DNA from: JBDREF01 sp043820045
GTDB lineage: Bacteria > Planctomycetota > Phycisphaerae > Sedimentisphaerales > Anaerobacaceae
Assembly (NCBI GenBank): GCA_043820045.1
Contig: JBDREF010000476.1
Span: 1 to 10,468, forward strand
Length of the DNA stretch: 10,468 bases
Direction of reading: 5' to 3'
Shown: positions 4,978 through 10,468 of the stretch, piece by piece
How the letters are laid out: each line of letters opens with the position of its first letter
Position numbering within the stretch: position 1 is the first letter of the stretch
Notes under the pieces: model-generated
Database searches by the model: none
What the model was told of the DNA's origin: nothing
What the model saw: only the letters and a program-made list of their open reading frames with translations
Made by a program: the position numbers and the translations under genes

Positions 4978-6238
4978 GACAAGCGGAAGGTCCTCGCGAG
5001 AACGGGGGCCGAAGAAAGTCAGTATTACCATGTACAACGTCGGTTTTGGAGATTGCTTCCTTCTGACCTTCCATTATGCAAACGACAAGAATCGGCGGGT
5101 CTTGATCGACTGCGGTTCGAGCAGCGAGAAGAAAGAACACATGTCGCAGGTTGTGGACCAGTTGATCAAAGATTGTGAAGGGCACGTGGATGTAATTGTG
5201 GCAACGCACCGGCACAAGGACCATATAAGCGCGTTCGGCCTGGCCGGGCTAGGGGCCAAGCTCAAATCGCTGAAGCCTGATGTTGTAATACAGCCGTGGA
5301 CGGAACATCCCAAGGCCGAAGAGGCCGCAGTTGAAGCTCCCTCGGTTTTCACGCAAGCCGCGTTCAAACACATGGCAGGGCTAAAAGCCGTTCAGGATCT
5401 GGCACTTGGCATACTGGAGTCTCCGGAGCGGGTTCTGGCCGCGGCGGGACCGACGGAACGAAAGTATCTCACAAGGCTGGCCTCACTGAGCATCAAGAAC
5501 AAGAAGGCGGTCGATCTGCTGGGAAAAATGGGAAAGAAACGTTTCTATGTTTACGCAGGCGGCCCTTCCGGGATAGGACGTTTACTGCCGGGCGTCCGTG
5601 TTTCAGTGCTCGGGCCTCCGACCCTGAAGCAGTCCGAACGAATTCGCAAGCAAACCCAGTGGGACGAAGATGAATTCTGGAAGCTGCGTGCCAGACTAAG
5701 CGACGAAAGCAGGTCAAACGATGCAACAGCGTGTGGTCACTCAGCCGTATTTCCTCACGCAGAGACTATCAGCCTGGCCGATGCTCCTTCGTATGTCAGA
5801 TGGGTCACCCGCAACGTGGACAATGCGCAGCTTCACAACATGCGTCAAATCGTGCGGGTGCTGGATAATGCCATGAATAACACGAGCGTCATACTTCTTT
5901 TTGAAGTGGCAGGGAAAGGTCTGCTTTTCCCGGGGGACGCTCAGCTCGAAAACTGGCAATATGCTCTTGGTCGCCCGAGCTGGAGGAAACGCCTGAGCAA
6001 AACTGTAGTTTACAAGGTCGGCCACCACGGCAGCACAAACGCGACTCCACAAACGCTCTGGGATCTGTTTGCCCATCGCAGCACCCGCCGCAAGAAGTTG
6101 ATCTCACTTATGTCAACGGAGGAACACCATCACAATAACGTGCCCAGAAAGTCACTTGTTGACAGCCTGAAGAAAGAAACCGTTTTTAACACGACCCAGG
6201 GATTGCGCGCCGAGCTTAGTACCACCTGCGTAATATAG
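4964..6238 (+). CDS. Stand-alone ComEC-like metallo-beta-lactamase-fold hydrolase
   Basis: The 424-residue product carries the MBL-fold motif set in ComEC/Rec2 style. These are GDCFLL near the N-terminus, LIDCG with D49, HRHKDH at 82-87 (H82, H84, D86, H87), NNTSVILL at 305-312, FPGD with D325, and VGHHGS at 352-357. Such domains bind two metals and usually cleave phosphodiester or related bonds. The ComEC membrane channel and OB domain are missing, and there is no signal peptide, so this is a soluble enzyme and not a DNA-uptake protein. A long insert of about 200 residues separates HRHKDH from the NxS motif and is rich in charged helices. ATG 4964 has GGAG six bases upstream. A GTG at 4952 is the alternative. 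The substrate (nucleic acid, nucleotide or small phosphoester) cannot be read from the sequence. Coupling to the peptidase is the main functional clue. Confidence 0.88.
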   Translation: MARNRTSGRSSRERGPKKVSITMYNVGFGDCFLLTFHYANDKNRRVLIDCGSSSEKKEHMSQVVDQLIKDCEGHVDVIVATHRHKDHISAFGLAGLGAKLKSLKPDVVIQPWTEHPKAEEAAVEAPSVFTQAAFKHMAGLKAVQDLALGILESPERVLAAAGPTERKYLTRLASLSIKNKKAVDLLGKMGKKRFYVYAGGPSGIGRLLPGVRVSVLGPPTLKQSERIRKQTQWDEDEFWKLRARLSDESRSNDATACGHSAVFPHAETISLADAPSYVRWVTRNVDNAQLHNMRQIVRVLDNAMNNTSVILLFEVAGKGLLFPGDAQLENWQYALGRPSWRKRLSKTVVYKVGHHGSTNATPQTLWDLFAHRSTRRKKLISLMSTEEHHHNNVPRKSLVDSLKKETVFNTTQGLRAELSTTCVI

Positions 6239-6259
6239 GTCGGTCGTTGCGTTTGGTTG

Positions 6260-6286
6260 TTCGAGTTGCTGCGGATGAGACTCGAA
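6260..6286. terminator. Possible hairpin between convergent genes
   Basis: TTCGAGT (6260-6266) and ACTCGAA (6280-6286) form a perfect 7-bp stem with a 13-base loop, 22 bases after the MBL stop and before the 3' end of korB. The convergent position suits a bidirectional terminator. There is no T-tract on either strand, so an intrinsic terminator is not demonstrated. Confidence 0.35.
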
Positions 6287-6316
6287 TGATTTGCGGACAT
6301 CTGCGCCGTGCGTCTT

Positions 6317-7183
6317 CTACAGAGCTATTTTGAACTGATCGACAAGGTTCCTCAGCTTCTCCATATCCGGCTCGCGCCGGTACAGTGGAGAATCATTCTC
6401 CCGATAGATGCCGATATTCTCTTCGAAGGTGGTCTTTTCTGGGTTCACATAGAAAACGCCGAGCGGCAATTTATCCGTTTGCGTCGCTTTCTCGAAAGCC
6501 CGCTGCCTGTCTGACGGGTTGTGGTCTTCAAGGTAGTAGGTATTGTCCTTGAACCATTGATATGTGTTGAGCTTGTTGAACGTGACACAAGGCTGCAATA
6601 TATCCACGAGTGCATAGCCTTTGTGCTGTATCGCCGCCTTCAGTATGTCCTTGGTCTGCTCGGCGTGTCCGGCGAAGCATCTGGCGACAAAGCCGGCGTC
6701 CAGAGCGATAGCGACCGCGAGCGGGTTGAACGGCTCGAGAAAAACGCCGTCAACCTGTACGGGCGTCTTGAAGCCCTTCTGACTTGTAGGCGATGCCTGC
6801 CCTTTTGTCAGGCCGTAAACCATGTTGTTATGGACGATATTCGTAATGTCGGGATTACGGCGTATCGTGTGGATGAAATGATTTCCGCCCTCGCCGTACA
6901 TGTCGCCGTCGCCGCTTTCGGCTATTACCGTAAGGGTCGGATTTGCGGCTTTTATCGCCGTCGCCGGCGGCAGCGCCCGGCCGTGCAGGCCGTTGAAGAA
7001 ATTGACCTTAAGATAATGAGGAATCTTAGCCGCCTGGCCAATGCCAGAAACCAGCACAAGATTAGCCGGCCCGATTTCCAGTTCCGCCAAAACCTGCTTC
7101 AGTATCTTCAGGATTGGATAATTGCCGCAGCCGGGACACCAGGCAATATCAATCTCGCCCATGTCAAGAATTTTAGTATCCAT
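6317..7183 (-). CDS. korB: 2-oxoacid:ferredoxin oxidoreductase, beta subunit (TPP-binding)
   Basis: KorB carries the thiamine diphosphate and an Fe-S cluster of the CoA-dependent enzyme that oxidises 2-oxoglutarate or another 2-oxoacid and reduces ferredoxin. The 288 residues show WCPGCGNYP (15-23, Cys16 and Cys19), FNGLHGRALPPATAIKAANP (63-82), the TPP-Mg motif GDGD (91-94) with partner Asn119-Asn120, and LTKGQASPTS (125-134). The usual third cluster Cys, in an SGIGC motif, is Gln50 here (SGIGQAAK). Cys169 and Cys199 are the remaining candidates. The gene begins 4 bases after the korA stop, so the two are co-translated, with a weak GAGATGA as Shine-Dalgarno. Substrate choice (2-oxoglutarate, pyruvate or branched 2-oxoacid) cannot be fixed from sequence, so the kor symbol is provisional. 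Confidence 0.9.
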   Translation of the reverse strand: MDTKILDMGEIDIAWCPGCGNYPILKILKQVLAELEIGPANLVLVSGIGQAAKIPHYLKVNFFNGLHGRALPPATAIKAANPTLTVIAESGDGDMYGEGGNHFIHTIRRNPDITNIVHNNMVYGLTKGQASPTSQKGFKTPVQVDGVFLEPFNPLAVAIALDAGFVARCFAGHAEQTKDILKAAIQHKGYALVDILQPCVTFNKLNTYQWFKDNTYYLEDHNPSDRQRAFEKATQTDKLPLGVFYVNPEKTTFEENIGIYRENDSPLYRREPDMEKLRNLVDQFKIAL

Positions 7184-7187
7184 AGAT

Positions 7188-8924
7188 TCATCTCTGATTC
7201 AACAAGCGATTCAATCTTTCTGCCACCTCTTCGGCGTAAAAACTCAAGCCGCTGTATTTGAGAATCTTGTCTTTTACATCTATCCCTGTACAGAGTTTAA
7301 TCAGCTTTCCGAATTGAGAGGTCGCATTGCCTTCGACGATTACGATTCTTTTGGCATTCTGAAGATAGTCGTTCGTCTCGCCTGGCAGCGGGTACACCTG
7401 CTTGAAGTGCAGAAGCGCGACGTCATCCCTGTCGAGATTCCACACTGCCTCGCTTACGATGTCGTACGTCGAGCCCCAGCAGACGACGAGGTTCTTATAG
7501 TCATCGGGGCCGACCAGTTCGGGCGGGACAGTTTCATTCTCCAGAAGTTCGAGCTTCTTGAGCCTCTTCTCGACCATCCTGTTTCTCAGGTCAAGGTCTT
7601 CGGTAATGTGTCCGGCCTCGTCGTGCTCGTCGCTATCGACCGCAACCAGCCCTTCTCCGAACCCCGGTATTCCGCGGGGCGAGACGCCGTTTGCCGTCAG
7701 CTTGTACCTCTTGTAGTCTTTGCCGGTCTTGATTATATGCTTCTCGATATCGACGCCCGGCAGATCGAAACAAGGCGTGTTGTAGTAAGAATCCACAAAA
7801 TACTGGTCGGTAAGTATGAAGACCGGAACTTGGTATTTGTCGGCCATATCGAAAGCTTTGGCAGTAAGGTAGAAACCATCCTCGGTCTTTCCCGGCGCGA
7901 GTATGACTCTGGGAAACTCGCCGTGACCTGCGTAAAGGGCAAGTTCGAGGTCGGCCTGCTCGGTCCTGGTGGGCAATCCCGTCGCCGGACCGGGCCTTTG
8001 GGCAAGATGTATCACAATCGGGCTCTCGAGCATGCCGGCCAGGCTAAGACCTTCGGTCATGAGGGCAAAGCCGCCGCCGGATGTTGTGACCATCGCCCTT
8101 GCGCCTGCGTACCAGGCTCCGATGGCCATATTCATTGCGGCGATTTCGTCTTCAGCCTGCTCGACTACCAGGCCGAATTTTTTGGCCTGCCCGGCGAGAA
8201 ATGTCAGCACGCCGGTCGATGGAGACATTGGATAGGAGGATACAAAATTGCAGCCTCCGGCTATGGCGCCGAGGGCCACGGCTTCGGCACCGTTTAAAAG
8301 CACCTGGTCTTTGAGGCCAGGGTCGCGGCGAATGTCGAATTTGATCCTGGCCGACTGGCTCAAACCGGCGCCGAGTTCGAACCCTTTTTTAACTGCGGTG
8401 AGATTCTCCTGCACAACATCGCCGGATTTAGCAGAGAAAAACTTCTCCACGTATCTGCTCACCGTTTCCAAATCAACTGCGAACAAGCCGGCGATTGCCC
8501 CCACGGCCACTACATTGGAATAGATTTTGTTGCCAATTTCGGAAGCTGTTTTAGTAAACGGCACGTCGAAAAACTTGTGCCTGGTCGAATCGACATCGTC
8601 GCCTATGGTCTCTCTTTCCGCTAAGATGATGGTGCGGCTGGAAATTCTCTTTTCAATGTGCCTCACGGCGCCTCGGTCGAGAGCGACGAGGATATCTATC
8701 CGCTCGACAGCGGCGCGGACTGGTCCAGAAGAAACGCGCAGTTGGGTGGAGTTAAGTCCGCCGCGAACCCGTGACATGTACTCTTTGGTCGCGAAAACAT
8801 TGTAGCCGGCGAGTTTGAAAATTCTCGTCAGCAGGTACTCGACGGTCTGGATGCCCTGGCCGGCCTGGCCGCACAGGACAATCGAGATGTCGTCCTTCTT
8901 TTGAAGTGTTGAGTTCTCGTCCAT
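7188..8924 (-). CDS. korA: 2-oxoacid:ferredoxin oxidoreductase, fused gamma-alpha subunit
   Basis: The 578-residue subunit joins two domains. Residues 12-190 are the gamma domain, with CGQAGQGIQT (18-27) and EYMSRVRGG (48-56). Residues 205-578 are the alpha domain, with NFVSSYPMSPSTGVL (226-240), EDEIAAMNMAIGA (258-270), TSGGGFALMTEGLSLAGM (281-298) and RPGPATGLPTRTEQADL (309-325). This is the common KorA layout, in which one gamma-alpha chain pairs with a short beta chain. It builds the CoA and substrate pocket opposite the TPP on KorB. No separate delta (2x[4Fe-4S] ferredoxin-like) subunit lies nearby, as expected for the two-subunit type. AGAGAGG lies about 11 bases before ATG 8924. The tRNA-Thr gene lies 126 bases upstream on the same strand. 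Confidence 0.93.
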   Translation of the reverse strand: MDENSTLQKKDDISIVLCGQAGQGIQTVEYLLTRIFKLAGYNVFATKEYMSRVRGGLNSTQLRVSSGPVRAAVERIDILVALDRGAVRHIEKRISSRTIILAERETIGDDVDSTRHKFFDVPFTKTASEIGNKIYSNVVAVGAIAGLFAVDLETVSRYVEKFFSAKSGDVVQENLTAVKKGFELGAGLSQSARIKFDIRRDPGLKDQVLLNGAEAVALGAIAGGCNFVSSYPMSPSTGVLTFLAGQAKKFGLVVEQAEDEIAAMNMAIGAWYAGARAMVTTSGGGFALMTEGLSLAGMLESPIVIHLAQRPGPATGLPTRTEQADLELALYAGHGEFPRVILAPGKTEDGFYLTAKAFDMADKYQVPVFILTDQYFVDSYYNTPCFDLPGVDIEKHIIKTGKDYKRYKLTANGVSPRGIPGFGEGLVAVDSDEHDEAGHITEDLDLRNRMVEKRLKKLELLENETVPPELVGPDDYKNLVVCWGSTYDIVSEAVWNLDRDDVALLHFKQVYPLPGETNDYLQNAKRIVIVEGNATSQFGKLIKLCTGIDVKDKILKYSGLSFYAEEVAERLNRLLNQR

Positions 8925-9016
8925 GAGTCTGCCCGCCTCTCTGAGCCCGCCGCCCGACCTTTATGGTTAAGCGCCTGCGGAACCCAAGCTTGAATAAACA
9001 CCAAACGGCGAGTCCT

Positions 9017-9034
9017 CTGTACCGGCGCCTACAG
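9017..9034 (-). terminator. Hairpin between tRNA-Thr and korA
   Basis: CTGTACCGGCGCCTACAG pairs CTGTA with TACAG, and the arms can be extended by CC/GG with one bulged base. It lies 17 bases after the tRNA 3' end in the direction of transcription. No T-run follows, so it could help tRNA 3' processing or termination, or be incidental. Confidence 0.3.
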
Positions 9035-9050
9035 GGCCGCCACTGCCTAA

Positions 9051-9122
9051 AGCCAACGGTCGGATTCGAACCGACAACCCCTGGTTTACAAAACCAGAGC
9101 TCTACCGTTGAGCTACGTTGGC
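9051..9122 (-). tRNA. tRNA-Thr (anticodon UGU)
   Basis: The minus strand from 9122 folds as a full cloverleaf. It has a 7-bp acceptor stem (GCCAACG/CGTTGGC), a 4-bp D stem (GCTC/GAGC) with a loop containing GG, and a 5-bp anticodon stem (CTGGT/ACCAG) with loop TTTGTAA, giving TGT. The variable loop is 5 bases, and the T stem is GTCGG/CCGAC around TTCGAAT. Position 9051 gives the discriminator U. CCA is not encoded and must be added by CCA transferase. It reads ACA and, by wobble, other ACN threonine codons. Confidence 0.95.
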
Positions 9123-9243
9123 ATCACTACCTCAAGAATCCATACGTAAATCGGTCTCTTAAGTTGCCCCACTTTACATAAAACCGGGCGGTGTTGCAAG
9201 AACATTCGGGGCCAAGTGTATCGTGCGGAGCCTCTTGGACTCG

Positions 9244-10468
9244 CTACCGTACACTGTTGAGATAATCTTCCAGGTTTGTGTAGCCGTCAGCGTCTGCGTT
9301 CCTGTCGGCCGGGTCGTTGGCGTCGAGTCTGTGTTGTTTTTCCCAGTCGTCGGGCATGCCGTCCCGGTCGGAATCCTGCGGTGGCGAGGCGGATTTCAAT
9401 TCGGGCCAGCCGCCGACCTGCTCCTCGTCATCTATGATCCTGCCGGTTCCATTTTTTACCTCGCTGGCGATGCGGGCATCCACGGCGTCCCGTCTCGGCA
9501 GCACCGCGCCGGCGTCTGCCAGAACTCGCTCATACGCGGCTATTGCATCATCAGTCCCGACCGGCGGGACCGGTATTGGGTTCGCCTGTTTGTAGGCTTC
9601 CAGGTCTTTATCTGAGAACTTGCTGAAGGTTACGAGAGACCACGGGTCGTCGGGGCAGACGCCGTTCATGCAATTGCCGCTGAACCAGGCCCTGGCGGAC
9701 CGGGTACTTTCCGAGAAGGCAAGGTTGCCGTCCGAGTTGGCGCCTGCCTTGTAGTAGTTGCCGACGAAGTTCATTTTAGTGATGCTCTCTGTGCCGTTTG
9801 AGCCGTCGGCGTTGTAACCTGCGGAGCGGTCGGCCCAGTTGTAAATCACATTATTCCTGAAGTCGAAAATGAAGCCTTTGGGGTCTTTGGTGCGGTCGTT
9901 GTAGTTGCCGGGACGTGGAAGCCGCGCGTGATGGTGGGCGTAGAGATTATGGTGATAGGTGTACCCGTTGCCCCAGCCCCCGCGGATCAGCGAGCCGTAG
10001 CCATGAGGGCCTTTGTGGTGGGTTGAGTCGTTCAGGCTTTCGGAAATGATGCACCACTGGACGGTGACATTGCCCAATTGGCCGCCTGTCGAGGCAGAAA
10101 GCGTCTCATCGACGGACCAGCACGCAGAGCAGTGATCGACGATAATGTCCCGACCTGACGAGATTGACAGTGCGTCGCTCTCGGCTTTCGTATTGTCTCC
10201 CGGCCGGCACCGAATATAGCGAACGATTACGTTGTCGGCAGCGATAGCCAGTGCATGGTCTTTCAGGCATATTCCGTCGCCGGGAGCGGTCTGGCCTGCT
10301 ATCGTGATGTTCGGCTTTTTGATCGCCACTGTTGATTTCAAGGCTATGGTGCCCGACACGCGAAAGATTACGGTTCTGGGACCGTCGGTCTCCACCGCTG
10401 CGCGCAGGCTGCCGGGTCCGCTGTCATTGAGATTCGTGACGAAAATCACCTCGCCGCCCCTGCCGCCG
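9244..10468 (-). CDS. Pectate lyase-like beta-helix protein with Ca-binding DxDxDG tail (5' end outside window)
   Basis: The open frame runs off the right edge. The codons at 10467-10450 read GGRGGE and join VIFVTNLNDSGPGSLR, so the GTG at 10449 is internal and the true start and any signal peptide are missing. The body is a right-handed parallel beta-helix of the polysaccharide lyase family 1 type: IAGQTAPGDGICLK, VIVRYIRCRPGD, DIIVDHCSACWSVDETLS, a HHKG segment and YHHNLYAHHHARLPRPGNY, whose Arg is the likely catalytic base region. Such enzymes cleave polygalacturonate by beta-elimination and need Ca2+. The last ~45 residues, DSDRDGMPDDWE through DADGYTNLEDYL, are a Ca-binding dockerin/TSP3-like tail often seen on secreted planctomycete hydrolases. 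The protein is expected to be exported, but the export signal is not visible. The gene ends 121 bases before tRNA-Thr on the same strand. Confidence 0.9.
   Translation of the reverse strand, partial: GGRGGEVIFVTNLNDSGPGSLRAAVETDGPRTVIFRVSGTIALKSTVAIKKPNITIAGQTAPGDGICLKDHALAIAADNVIVRYIRCRPGDNTKAESDALSISSGRDIIVDHCSACWSVDETLSASTGGQLGNVTVQWCIISESLNDSTHHKGPHGYGSLIRGGWGNGYTYHHNLYAHHHARLPRPGNYNDRTKDPKGFIFDFRNNVIYNWADRSAGYNADGSNGTESITKMNFVGNYYKAGANSDGNLAFSESTRSARAWFSGNCMNGVCPDDPWSLVTFSKFSDKDLEAYKQANPIPVPPVGTDDAIAAYERVLADAGAVLPRRDAVDARIASEVKNGTGRIIDDEEQVGGWPELKSASPPQDSDRDGMPDDWEKQHRLDANDPADRNADADGYTNLEDYLNSVR

Noticed and set aside
7122..8297. 391-codon plus-strand open frame opposite korA
   Set aside because: It lies antisense to a fully recognisable KorA and has no family motifs.

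Overview
The window reads as a chromosomal segment of an anaerobic or facultative, saccharolytic bacterium, most likely Planctomycetota (Phycisphaerae / Sedimentisphaerales-like). This is inferred from three things: a planctomycete-style pectate lyase with a Ca-binding DxDxDG tail, a fused gamma-alpha 2-oxoacid:ferredoxin oxidoreductase, and intergenic families of short dispersed repeats. No marker gene fixes the taxonomy. Composition is mixed: the housekeeping genes are GC-rich, while the segment at about 100-1190 is clearly more AT-rich.

Left end (1-1480), accessory. The window opens inside the C-terminus of an IS256-family transposase (stop at 93). An AT-rich gene follows on the minus strand (186-977), encoding a HEPN-like hypothetical protein. 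It is bracketed by an 11/12 inverted repeat carrying GTTAGGC, which also matches the integron core-site consensus. Then comes gene-free repeat DNA: an 8-bp-period TATCAGGG array (1195-1267), a 139-bp element with GTCAT/ATGAC-type ends (1283-1421), and a TTCGTG repeat (1429-1468).

Centre-left (1481-3029), housekeeping. Minus-strand purE (class I N5-CAIR mutase) is divergent from a plus-strand pair: a tiny CPEC-containing ORF whose stop codon runs into the Shine-Dalgarno of a MEMO1-family (AmmeMemoRadiSam system protein B) gene.

Centre (3220-6235), the least understood part. Two translationally coupled plus-strand genes encode a cytosolic thermolysin-like (M4-like, HExTH) metallopeptidase with a long uncharacterised C-terminal region, and a stand-alone ComEC-type metallo-beta-lactamase-fold hydrolase. 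They overlap by 14 nt and very likely form one functional unit. This is the best candidate here for an undescribed system, possibly signalling or conflict related, but no sensor or defence gene adjoins it to prove that.

Right (6317-10468), all minus strand. Reading in the direction of transcription: a pectate lyase cut by the window edge, tRNA-Thr(UGU), korA (gamma-alpha fusion) and korB. KorA and KorB together form a TPP- and Fe-S-dependent 2-oxoacid:ferredoxin oxidoreductase that feeds acyl-CoA and reduced ferredoxin into anaerobic metabolism. KorB has Gln where characterised homologues usually have a third cluster Cys.
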